From contig CACZFM010000005.1 of assembly GCA_902780495.1 (NCBI GenBank), positions 42,469 to 106,468 on the forward strand: a stretch of 64,000 bases of DNA, given 5' to 3'. A program made the position numbers and the translations under genes. Position 1 is the stretch's first letter, and every line of letters begins with the position of its first letter. Shown in pieces: positions 34,156 through 42,900 of this stretch. This DNA is from an uncultured Bacteroidales bacterium. GTDB taxonomy: Bacteria > Bacteroidota > Bacteroidia > Bacteroidales > Paludibacteraceae. The notes under the pieces are model-generated. The model saw only the letters and a program-made list of their open reading frames with translations, had not been told where the DNA came from and searched no databases.

Positions 34156-36404
34156 CAGAACGGGTAACCTATTGCAAAGTGGAACGTCATATCGTTTTTC
34201 CAGCCCAGTCCGTTGGGAACGGTTCGCCACGGGTGACCATCGGATTCGTACAACAAACTCGGATCGTAGAGCTTCACGCCAAAATCAACACGGAACACCA
34301 GGAAGGTAATATCCAAGCGCAATCCGACACCGTAACTCCAGGCGAGTTCTTTGTAGAAGCTATCGAACTTGAACGCTCCGTGCGGCTGCGTTTCATAGTC
34401 GCGAATCGTCCAAATGTTTCCCGCATCCGTGAATGCGGCCAGTTCAATAATCGACCATACTTTCCACCTGTATTCAAGGCTCAAATCCAGATGGATATCA
34501 CCGGCCTGATTGTCATAGTCTATCCGTGAACCCTTGCCCTTGTAGCCACCGGGGCCCAATGTACGAGCCGTCCAACCGCGCACATGGTTGCTGCCACCTG
34601 CAAAGTAGCGTTTCTCGTATGGAACAACCGATGAATTGCCATAAGGAATAGCGACACCCAAGGCGGCATGATAGGCCATACGGTGCTTTTCATTGATTAC
34701 CTGCGTATATGTGGCACTGATGTCCATTTTCGAATACTGCGAGAACGGCACTTTGCCCAGCACATACACCCCATCCTCTTTCTTCATATCAGCGGCTTGG
34801 GCGATACCGTACAAGGCGTTACCTGCAGTCTCCACGAAGAAACGCACCTGCCCATACGAACGCAACGGATGATTGGAACGGTACGAGGAGTATTGTCCCG
34901 TATAACTCAACGCCTCAATCAAGTGCGACTCGTAGGAATACTTCAGCGGGTTACTGTTATTGATAAACCGTTCGCGGAACTCTGTACTCATCCACGGCAG
35001 ATTGACGTATGTTATATCCGGCAGCAGGAAAGTATGTGTCCATCGGCTGCGACGCGGACGCAGCGTATAACCCAATGAGCCGTTGGCTATCGTACGGGTG
35101 AATTCGTCAGGACGCGTCTGATACTGGTAGTTCAAGTCTATTTTCAGCCGGATGGGGAATGCCAGCGAAGCATGGGCTTTCGCCTCTATTGCACGGCCGC
35201 CGTTCTGACGCCATTCGTAGCCGCCACTCACACCGAGCTGCAGTTCTTCTGCTCCGCGAAAGATGTTGCGGTTGATATACCCCACACCGGCCGATATACC
35301 CCAGTCGCCACTCGAATAGGTGCCTTCCACATCCGCAGAGAATGTATTCAGTTTGCTACGCGACATCACAACGTGACAGTCCAGTTCTCCTTCCGCCACT
35401 TCATCGAACGATATGTCCACATATTTGACGATACCCAACTGGTTCATCCATTCATAAGTCATTTCCACGCGACGTTCGTTGAAATAGTCGCCCGGACGGA
35501 TGGCGCAGTTCTGACGCAATGCACTTTGCCGCATCAGGCGTTTGCCCACCCATGTATAGTGATAACCCTTGCCTTCCGAGTGGTGTATCTCTGCCGAATC
35601 GGGGGCATACGCCGGGTCATAATCCAGATGGAACCACACGTTCCGGATGGAATAGCGGCGGAAGAGGCGGTTGAAATCCGTGTCCGGCAATTGCTCTATG
35701 TACTCTTGCAGACGGATTTCCACATCCACTTGCCGTTCTTGGCGCGTGCTGTCCGCCAGATAGCGTATCATGGATTTATCCAGATAGTAATAGCCGTTAC
35801 GGCGCATACGGCTGATGATGCGGGCGCGTTCCTCGTCCAGCACATTCGCATCGAAGCGGTCACCCTCTTTCAGCAAGGTGCGTTTTTCGTCCGTCGCCAC
35901 CTTTTTCAATTCCGGATGCGGCAGTACGTAACTCACTTGGCGGATATAGTACGGTTCGCCGGCTGTCACTTTGTAGGTGATGTTCATCTTGCGGTCTTTC
36001 ACCTTTAGAACGGTATCCACCTTGCAGCGATAGTAGCCCAGATTGTGCATAGCCCGCGTCAGTTGTTCCACACTGGCTTCCGTCAGTGCCTCATCGTATA
36101 TCTCCGGCACTTCACCCAGTTTCTTGGCATTACGGGCAAGCCGTTTCTGCGACTTGGTCAGCGTATCCAACGGTGCCGTGTTATAGACATCCAGTTGCAG
36201 TTTCCAGAAACCGAGGATTTCCGTGTTCTGTTTTTGCCTGAGATACGTACGCAACGAAGAGGCAGACACTTCTCGTGTGTCCGTCACTTCCACTTTCGCT
36301 TTGTTAAGAAGATATTTGTCGGCCGGTACGAACTTTGTGGTATTGCAACCGGCAAGTACCGCGCAAAGCAAAAGCAGGGGCAGAATGATGCGGTTTGCTT
36401 TCAT
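34155..36404 (-). CDS. tamL: TamL-type BamA/TamA family outer membrane lipoprotein
   Basis: 749 residues from the ATG at 36404. Lipoprotein signal with LAGC (Cys20), then POTRA-like repeats to about residue 320, and a C-terminal 16-strand Omp85 barrel with RYFAGGSNHVRGW and a final Phe-terminated strand. In Bacteroidetes, lipidated TamA relatives (TamL) work with TamB in outer-membrane protein or lipid handling; TamB is not in the window. Own promoter at 36422-36453, so it heads the run tamL-rnhB-sppA-lpxK-exporter. Confidence 0.9.
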   Translation of the reverse strand: MKANRIILPLLLLCAVLAGCNTTKFVPADKYLLNKAKVEVTDTREVSASSLRTYLRQKQNTEILGFWKLQLDVYNTAPLDTLTKSQKRLARNAKKLGEVPEIYDEALTEASVEQLTRAMHNLGYYRCKVDTVLKVKDRKMNITYKVTAGEPYYIRQVSYVLPHPELKKVATDEKRTLLKEGDRFDANVLDEERARIISRMRRNGYYYLDKSMIRYLADSTRQERQVDVEIRLQEYIEQLPDTDFNRLFRRYSIRNVWFHLDYDPAYAPDSAEIHHSEGKGYHYTWVGKRLMRQSALRQNCAIRPGDYFNERRVEMTYEWMNQLGIVKYVDISFDEVAEGELDCHVVMSRSKLNTFSADVEGTYSSGDWGISAGVGYINRNIFRGAEELQLGVSGGYEWRQNGGRAIEAKAHASLAFPIRLKIDLNYQYQTRPDEFTRTIANGSLGYTLRPRRSRWTHTFLLPDITYVNLPWMSTEFRERFINNSNPLKYSYESHLIEALSYTGQYSSYRSNHPLRSYGQVRFFVETAGNALYGIAQAADMKKEDGVYVLGKVPFSQYSKMDISATYTQVINEKHRMAYHAALGVAIPYGNSSVVPYEKRYFAGGSNHVRGWTARTLGPGGYKGKGSRIDYDNQAGDIHLDLSLEYRWKVWSIIELAAFTDAGNIWTIRDYETQPHGAFKFDSFYKELAWSYGVGLRLDITFLVFRVDFGVKLYDPSLLYESDGHPWRTVPNGLGWKNDMTFHFAIGYPF

Positions 36405-36421
36405 TATCTTCTTTTCGCGCA

Positions 36422-36453
36422 CAAAAGTACTACATTTTTCTGACACTGACAAA
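36422..36453 (-). promoter_or_regulatory. promoter of the tamL operon
   Basis: TTTG (36450-36453), 20 bp, TACTTTTG (36422-36429) on the minus strand. The spacer has a five-A run. It lies back to back with the DUF3276 promoter 38 bp away. Confidence 0.82.
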
Positions 36454-36490
36454 TAAATTAACACTTTTCTTAAAAAAAGAGGCTGAAAAG

Positions 36491-36522
36491 TTTGGTTATA
36501 TCATAAAAATGCAGTACCTTTG
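36491..36522 (+). promoter_or_regulatory. promoter of the DUF3276 gene
   Basis: TTTG (36491-36494), 20 bp, TACCTTTG (36515-36522). The start ATG is 34 nt beyond. Confidence 0.82.
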
Positions 36523-36556
36523 CCCCGCAAAATCATAAATTAAGTATTAGTCAATC

Positions 36557-36979
36557 ATGGATAATCGTAAATTTGAAGAGGGCAAGGAGCCGGAGATTGT
36601 TTATTCAAAAGCCATCAAAGCGGGCAAGCGTATTTACTATTTGGATGTGAAGAAAGCGCGCAATGAGGATTTGTATCTTTGTATCACGGAAAGCAAACGC
36701 CGGCAAGGGATGGAGGATGAGACCCCTCAATTCGAAAAGCATAAACTGTTCCTTTATAAGGAAGATTTCAAGCACTTCACCGAGGGATTGGAGGAAGTGA
36801 TTGGTTTTGTCAAGAACCAGGTTGGCGAGATTGCCGATCGTGAAGAATGGACGCCTCGCGAACAAGAAGATAAGGATGTCGTTACATCGGCTGAAGAGAC
36901 TGCAGAAGAGACTGTTCCTGAAGCGGAAGAGAAACCCCGCAGAGGGTTCTTCGGATTAGGGCGCTTGAAGAAATCATAG
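36557..36979 (+). CDS. DUF3276 family protein, PUR-alpha-like nucleic acid binding
   Basis: 140 residues. EIVYSKAIKAGKRIYYLDVKKARNEDLYLCITESKR is a PUR-type beta-beta-beta-beta-alpha fold (residues about 13-80), the Bacteroidetes/Borrelia-type small single-strand DNA/RNA binding protein. After it come an acidic linker (about 95-128) and a basic, Gly/Phe-rich end (RRGFFGLGRLKKS). Single-gene unit with its own promoter, followed by an 11-bp repeat array. Probably an abundant regulatory RNA/DNA-binding protein; targets unknown. Confidence 0.88.
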   Translation: MDNRKFEEGKEPEIVYSKAIKAGKRIYYLDVKKARNEDLYLCITESKRRQGMEDETPQFEKHKLFLYKEDFKHFTEGLEEVIGFVKNQVGEIADREEWTPREQEDKDVVTSAEETAEETVPEAEEKPRRGFFGLGRLKKS

Positions 36980-36994
36980 TTCGGTCTTTTTTCT

Positions 36995-37065
36995 CCTACG
37001 AGCGACCTACGGGACGATGAGCTGACGATGAGCTGACGATGAGCTGACGATGAGCCGACGATAAG
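36995..37065. repeat. 11-bp tandem array after the DUF3276 gene (about 6 units)
   Basis: Three identical units CTGACGATGAG, with one related unit before and one after, and two more degenerate units on the left that begin CCTACG. All are spaced exactly 11 bp. Confidence 0.92.
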
Positions 37066-37072
37066 TTTATCC

Positions 37073-37103
37073 TTGTGAGAGCACCAAACAAGTGCCCTCA
37101 CAA
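37073..37103. terminator. hairpin downstream of DUF3276
   Basis: Arms TTGTGAG-GCAC and GTGC-CTCACAA with one mismatch and a 7-nt loop. There is no T run, so terminator function is uncertain; it is placed where a transcript end is expected. Confidence 0.4.
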
Positions 37104-37143
37104 ATGTCACTCCGGTGCCTTTTGCACCCAATCCATGCCCTAT

Positions 37144-37287
37144 TTACTGCACTTCTGCGCCTTGGGCGTTGTAGGTTTTGCCGTTATGCTCGATGAGCAA
37201 GTGACCATCAATAAGGAGTTTTTGGTGCTTGGCGTTTGCATCTTGGCCGATTTGCTCCACCGCCGTTGCAGCTGCCGCTTTCGTATG
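37144..37287 (-). pseudogene. orphan C-terminal tail of a secreted Bacteroidales protein
   Basis: A 47-codon open stretch with no start codon, preceded in frame by a TAG at 37288-37290. Its end (LLIDGHLLIEHNGKTYNAQ followed by GAEVQ and a stop) matches the short tail that closes many secreted Bacteroidales proteins, with the pattern GxLxIxxxGKxYNxxG. Nothing of the rest of the protein is left. It lies directly behind the beta-barrel gene, so it is probably the relic of a deleted last gene of the surface operon. Confidence 0.6.
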
Positions 37288-37303
37288 CTAAGGGTATGGT
37301 CTG

Positions 37304-38203
37304 TTATCGTCTATATTTTTTTCCTACATGCTTATGATTATTACCTGAAGATACCGAGAAAGCGTAATAGACACGCAAACCGAAATCCAAGTAATTATAG
37401 AAACCAATAACAGACTCCCCACTTCCTACCGTTACTTTGGCGGACGGATTGGCAGCATCGCTAATCGGCGCCACATCCAACAGACGCGTGTAAGGGGCTG
37501 CCTTATACGCATTCCATAGTCCGATATCCGCATACGCCTGTACACCTATGGTGTTCGCACTGCGCCCTAACGGCCATTCCCAGCCTGCCTCAATGCCAAC
37601 GAGGACATTCCACTTCGGCATCTTTTCGCTATTCATACGCGTATAAGGCTGTTCCACTGCACCGGTAATCACCCTGTTATGTACATGCACATTGTATTGT
37701 TCATAATAGGCATCAATATCCACATCGCTTATTTCGAACCGACGCGTAGCGGCGAAAGGCAACATCAGGCGCGGCCCTATCTGTGCCGCAAAGCCGCCTG
37801 CCCGTAATGCGAAGAGGACCGAAAACTCCGCTTTTGCAAACTGTTCGCTCTGCTTAAAATGCGCTGTGGTATGATAATCCATCGGATTGCCCAGATAATC
37901 AATATTGCGGAACACATCCGTAGTGTTTCCTTTTATCGCCATCGCGCCATAGCCTACCCCTGCGCCGAGCATAAATCCCGCACTGACAGGGTGACTCATA
38001 TCGCCATACCACGCATAGCGCACATCCAGCATTCCGTTCATTCCCACAGTGCCATGTACCGAGCCGGAGGCTTCCGGTGCCAGTTTAGGCAACCACATCT
38101 GCCCACCGCCACGCACACCGACCGAGAAAACCGAATTGCCTGCCGCTACAGACGTTGCCACGACCAGCAACACTACTCCAAACCATCGTCTGCCCCTCAT
38201 CAT
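37304..38203 (-). CDS. outer membrane beta-barrel protein, unknown role
   Basis: 299 residues from the ATG at 38203, which overlaps the upstream stop as ATGA. Signal peptide at 1-20 (WFGVVLLVVATSVAAG). The mature chain alternates short amphipathic strands (FSVGVRGGGQMWL, AGFMLGAGVGYGAMAI, AEFSVLFALRAGGFAAQIGPRLMLPF) and ends with a predicted barrel strand (YNYLDFGLRVYYAF) before an unusual basic His/Lys/Arg tail. It resembles PorT-like or OmpA-barrel-like proteins that go with a T9SS cargo; no function assigned. Confidence 0.7.
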   Translation of the reverse strand: MMRGRRWFGVVLLVVATSVAAGNSVFSVGVRGGGQMWLPKLAPEASGSVHGTVGMNGMLDVRYAWYGDMSHPVSAGFMLGAGVGYGAMAIKGNTTDVFRNIDYLGNPMDYHTTAHFKQSEQFAKAEFSVLFALRAGGFAAQIGPRLMLPFAATRRFEISDVDIDAYYEQYNVHVHNRVITGAVEQPYTRMNSEKMPKWNVLVGIEAGWEWPLGRSANTIGVQAYADIGLWNAYKAAPYTRLLDVAPISDAANPSAKVTVGSGESVIGFYNYLDFGLRVYYAFSVSSGNNHKHVGKKYRR

Positions 38204-38997
38204 TGTATCACGATATAACGTAAGACATATTGTTCTCCACCGTTTGTCACCACCATCTGATAGCAACCTGCCGTACTAACGGCACGCAAGGTGAGATTCT
38301 CCACCTTATCCGCTTCCGTGCTATAGACTCTGCGTCCGGACATATCATACACCACCACAGAGGTGGCACTCTGTTCATCCAGATACAGCAAGCGTTGCTG
38401 CGCATTGGCACGCACGCAGGTAGGTTCCAAGACAGGCGTTCGACGCGATGCGGATGCTGCGGACGAATAATGCACGATAAGCGAGCGCATCAGGCCTGTA
38501 CACAACACGCCTGAAGGACTGCTGCTGACATCCACCACGGCATAATAATCACCCGTACCGCCAAGGTGCTTATCCAAGGTGAGATAATAACCGCGGCAGA
38601 TAAATTCATCGTCTTTGCCGGTGTTGTCGCTAAGCAAATCAGGTTCGCCTTTGACGCGATACCACGCCACATCCTTTTCGGCAAACCAGTAGCCTTTTGC
38701 CTGTACAGAACGCACATCCAACATCAGAAGCCAGTCGTACAAAGCCACTACGGGCAGATTGGCATACTCCTCGCAATTGGCGGCAAAGAAGGCGATGTAG
38801 GTAGCATCATCTGTTACCTCCACCTGCCGTACTGCGGACGTGTTGCCATCCGACCATTGCACAAAACGGCAATCCTCGTGCGGCAAGGCACGCAGTTCAA
38901 GCCACGTGCCGCACGGCACGTCAATGGGTCCGAAAGCGGACACATTGACGGCCATGAGCAAGAGGGCGATTAATATATTGAGGAATACACGCGACAT
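38200..38997 (-). CDS. secreted protein with half InlB-type repeat and T9SS sorting domain
   Basis: 265 residues. Signal peptide to about residue 21 (MAVNVSA). The mature protein starts directly in the second half of an InlB/Listeria-Bacteroides repeat (VPCGTWLELRALP, then CRFVQWSDGNTS). The middle is not recognised. The last 70 residues (VVVYDMSGRRVYS, then GCYQMVV and YVLRYIVIQ) are a type A C-terminal signal for type IX secretion, so it should be exported and anchored on the surface. It starts 6 bp after the preceding gene and is coupled to the beta-barrel gene. Confidence 0.8.
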   Translation of the reverse strand: MSRVFLNILIALLLMAVNVSAFGPIDVPCGTWLELRALPHEDCRFVQWSDGNTSAVRQVEVTDDATYIAFFAANCEEYANLPVVALYDWLLMLDVRSVQAKGYWFAEKDVAWYRVKGEPDLLSDNTGKDDEFICRGYYLTLDKHLGGTGDYYAVVDVSSSPSGVLCTGLMRSLIVHYSSAASASRRTPVLEPTCVRANAQQRLLYLDEQSATSVVVYDMSGRRVYSTEADKVENLTLRAVSTAGCYQMVVTNGGEQYVLRYIVIQ

Positions 38998-39003
38998 CGT
39001 TTA

Positions 39004-39924
39004 TCAGGGTGCAGGTGTCACTTTGACAGCCTCAACAGTACCCTTGGCAGGATCGTCTGTCTGAACAGTAATCTTGTAGGTAATTCTTCTAAATTCAGCC
39101 GTTACGGTCAATGCACCTGTTACACTGAAGGTACGCGATGCCTCGGTGTTATCATCCGACCACTTAACGAACTCATAGCAGTCGTTCGGCGTAGCAGTGA
39201 TGGTAACAGACTGACCGTACTGGATAGCGCTTCCGCCGCCAGTGACTGTACCGCCATCACCGGCTATAGGCGTGATAGCATAGGTGTTGATCACACCATC
39301 ATAGACAGCCTTATAGGTCTTTGCACCCGTGACGGGAGATATTTCTGTATCCCAACCAATAAAGTAGTAGGTTTTGCCGGCTTCCGTTCTTGTGGGATCT
39401 GCGCCGTTGTATGCCGGAGTTTCACCATAGTTCCAATCGGAAGTCTGGAGCGGAGTGTCATCCCAGTTGACAAACGAGATGGTGTATTGGTTCAATGTCT
39501 GTGTGAAGACAGCCGTATATTCAGCATTGGCTTCTGCAGTATAGTTTACATTGGGCGACCAGTGGTCAAACGTGTAGGTATACTGGGCATCCGCCGTTTT
39601 GGTGGCAACGGGAGCCGTAACAGCATCACCATGCGTGTAGGTAGCGGTCTGGAGGATAGTGTCATTCCAGTTTTTGAACGTAATGGTGTACGTGTTGATT
39701 TCAAACACCGCGGTAAAGGTGGCATCCGCAGCCACATTGGAAAGATCACGCGGGTTATCCGTGTTATCATCTTCCGCCCATTTTACGAAATGATAACCTG
39801 TTGCGGGATACGCCGTAATCCGTACATTTTCACCGCAATTTACTGTCAGCGGATTATCCGCCCACACACCTGCTGCTGCGAAGAGGCAACCTGCAAGTAG
39901 CAAAAAACTCTTTTTCATAAGCAT
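39004..39924 (-). CDS. secreted InlB-type repeat protein, ends in a half repeat
   Basis: 306 residues. Signal peptide to about 22 (AAAGVWA). The mature chain begins mid-repeat (VNCGENVRITAYPATGYHF), continues with two Listeria-Bacteroides repeats (YTITFKNWNDTILQT, YTISFVNWDDTPLQT), one full GGxVTGGG-type repeat, and then stops in a first-half unit ending KVTPAP. No T9SS tail. The next gene starts with the missing second half. Such beta-grasp-like repeats form adhesin stalks. Its export route beyond the Sec step is not visible. Confidence 0.8.
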   Translation of the reverse strand: MLMKKSFLLLAGCLFAAAGVWADNPLTVNCGENVRITAYPATGYHFVKWAEDDNTDNPRDLSNVAADATFTAVFEINTYTITFKNWNDTILQTATYTHGDAVTAPVATKTADAQYTYTFDHWSPNVNYTAEANAEYTAVFTQTLNQYTISFVNWDDTPLQTSDWNYGETPAYNGADPTRTEAGKTYYFIGWDTEISPVTGAKTYKAVYDGVINTYAITPIAGDGGTVTGGGSAIQYGQSVTITATPNDCYEFVKWSDDNTEASRTFSVTGALTVTAEFRRITYKITVQTDDPAKGTVEAVKVTPAP

Positions 39925-39967
39925 GTTGTTTTGTTTGTTTTTATTATTATTTTTATCTTGTTCTATT

Positions 39968-42900
39968 TCAGTCCGTACTTTTCTCTACCGAAACCGTTCC
40001 CATAGTAGGATCGGACGGTTGTACGGTTATGGTATATGGTCCGCCTTCGGCTTGGAGGTTATAGCCGTTCCAGCCGTCAGTTGCATGGTATAAATCACTC
40101 GCAGCACACGGCACATGGAGGGTGATACTTGACTGCGGAGATTTCTTGGTGAAATTTTCCGGCCAAACAGGGATATTCTCCGTCCAATGTACATAGATAT
40201 CCGTCAGCGCATTATCGGCCGCCAGCATCGAGGTTCCCAATGAGGACGCCGATGCCGGTATAGAAATGGATTGCAGATGGGTGCAATACGTGAATCCGTA
40301 TTGCCCGATTGCAGTCACGCCTTCGGGAATCGTAACAGAGATCAATCCGTGACACCCGTTGAACGCTTCATTACCGATAGAGGTGACCTGATTGAACTGA
40401 ATGTCCGTGATACATGCACAGCCGTAGAAAGCATGATTCTTAATTTCCGTAACATCATCCGGGATAGTCAAGGTTGTCACTTTGGTTCCATTCACATACA
40501 GATCTCCGCCCCCCACATAAATAAGGTAACCATTGCGGCAGAAAGGAGAGGAGTCGTATGTACCAAAATCGATGTTGCACCATGCCTCCAGATCGGAGAT
40601 ATAGACCGACTCCATCGCCCAACAGCCGGAGAACGCATTCTGTCCTATAGAAGTGAGGGATGGAGGAACGGTCAGAGAGGTTAGATGCGAACAACCATTG
40701 AACGCATGGCTTCCGATAGTCGTAACTCCATCGGAGATGATAACAGATGTAATGGATGTTCTATAATCTCTCCATGGCATATTCAATGCCGGATAATTCG
40801 CCATTGCGCCCGTTCCGCTGATGGTGAGCGTACTGTCACATGCGTTTAGTGTCCATGTTAGGTTGTCGCCATCTGCGCCACATGTGCCGGAATAAATTAG
40901 ATCCTCATATTGCGCCGTATAGGTTGTTACATGGCCGTTTGCGGGTGCGATCGATTGATCCCAACCGGTGAATGTGTAACATTCGCGTTCCGGCACTTCG
41001 GGCGGCACTGGTGTTGCGCCATTGGGCACATATATATAAGCAATAACAAACTTATCCCCATGGCTATCTATGCCTACAAAACGCACTTTGGTATAACCGC
41101 CCACATCGGATACCAGACGCAGTTGCTCCAATACATGGTTGCTGCTGGCACTTAAATAAGCTTGCCTGTCATTCCCCCACTGCACATCGTGCTGAGAAGA
41201 GGTGCTACTACCCGTAGAAGCCCATAATTCACCAGTATTCCTAAAGTAGGAAATCCACATGCTGGAGTTCCAGGAGAACCATCCTCCGGACGGAATAAAC
41301 ACCGCACCTGCGTTTTCCATCTCCTGCCATTGTGCTGCGGTGAAGACATTATCCGTATAGTATTGTGTGGATGTGGTCACCAGACTCAGCACCACAGCCG
41401 GAGCATTCAGTTCAAGGGCGTTAGGACGCTGTGTGAACATATAATTCCACTCGGCTCTGGTAGGCGTGCGCCATAGGCCGGGGGTATTACCGCCATTGCT
41501 GATGGCATTATAGACACCCCAGTCGTAGTTGGTGCCGGCGATAGAAGTGGTTGATGGTCTGTTGGCCTTATACGGCTCGATACCGTTATAGCCGCTTGCG
41601 CCCCAGCAATACATGTCCTGCCAGCCCGTATAGGTGGCAGAAGCTTTCGTATTGGAGCACTTGACGCCATTCTCATATACATTACCGACACTCATATCTC
41701 CCACCACATCATATTGGTTGGCTGCAAAACGCCATGTGCCGGGCTTGGTAGTTCCGTCTGCGCACTCGTGCGTACCTAAAGTAGAGTTGAACTGCAGCGG
41801 TCCTTGCGAAAAATACACAACCTGAGTTGCAGAGACAGAGAATGCACCATGTAGTGCTCCTTCCAATGGGGTGCCTCCCTGGTCATCGTAGATCTCCGGC
41901 GGTACACCCGGACCAAACAAGGCGGTCAGCGCAGTATCGTTCTCTAAATTGCCAAGCGTTCGTGTCTTTTGTAACAATCCGTCGCTCCACTCCACGAAAT
42001 GGCATCCTTCGGCAGGAACAGCCGTCACCGCAAACGTCGTGGTACACGGCACTTGTTTGTCAATCAAAGCGATCGGTGTCTCGTCGTTGTATTGCACCAA
42101 ACCATACGTGGCGTTATTAGAAGCGATAGAGACGGCGCGATCTTCCGTTTCGGCATCTATGGTATAGTTTGCCCAACCTCCTGTATATTGTGTATGCATA
42201 CAAGTCGGTACATGGAGGGTGATATCCGACTGCGGTGCTTTGGTGGTGAAACTGGATGGCCAAGTAGGTATATTTTCCGTCCAATGGGCATAAATATCCG
42301 TTTGTGCATGACAATTTAACATCATGGCTGACCCCAAGGACGTTACCGATGCCGGAATCGACATCGATTGCAGATTAGTACAGTACGCGAACGAGTTGTT
42401 CCCAATCGTAGTCACTCCTTCCGGAATGGTAACATTGGTTAAGCCGTGGCAAGCTGCAAAGGCATAACTACCGATAGTAGTGACCTGATTAAACTGAATA
42501 GAAGTGACACCCGCAAAGCCAAAGAAGGCATAATTAGGGATTTCTGTAATGCCGTTGGGAATAGTCATGGTCGTCACTTTGGTGCCATTCACATACAGGT
42601 TTCCGCCGCCTATATGGTTTGTATAGTCATTGCGATAGAATGGAGAGGCAGATGAAGCGCCAAAACTAATGTTACACCATGCCGCCAAATTGGTGATATA
42701 GAGAGACTCCATCGCATAACAACCAGAGAAAGCATAAGACCTAATAGATGTGACTGATGGTGGAATGGTTATGGAAGTTAGACGGGAACAGTTAAAGAAA
42801 GCACGGATTCCAATGCTGGTGACATGATTTCCTATAGTAATAGATGTCAAATTGTTACATTCATAGAACGCATAGTCACCAATGCTGGTAACACCGGTTC

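Larger units (their letters stand above)
36980..37303. other. intergenic region with 11-bp array, hairpins and a decayed gene tail
   Basis: No intact gene. From left to right: 11-bp array (36995-37065), an 11-bp hairpin with one mismatch (37073-37103), a small GGTGC/GCACC hairpin near 37116-37130, and on the minus strand a leftover C-terminal tail of a secreted protein (37144-37287) next to a single 11-bp-unit motif (37283-37300). Confidence 0.7.

Noticed and set aside
37075..37410. 111-residue plus-strand gene in the gap after DUF3276
   Set aside because: No promoter or family likeness; the opposite strand carries a recognisable secreted-protein tail in the same place.
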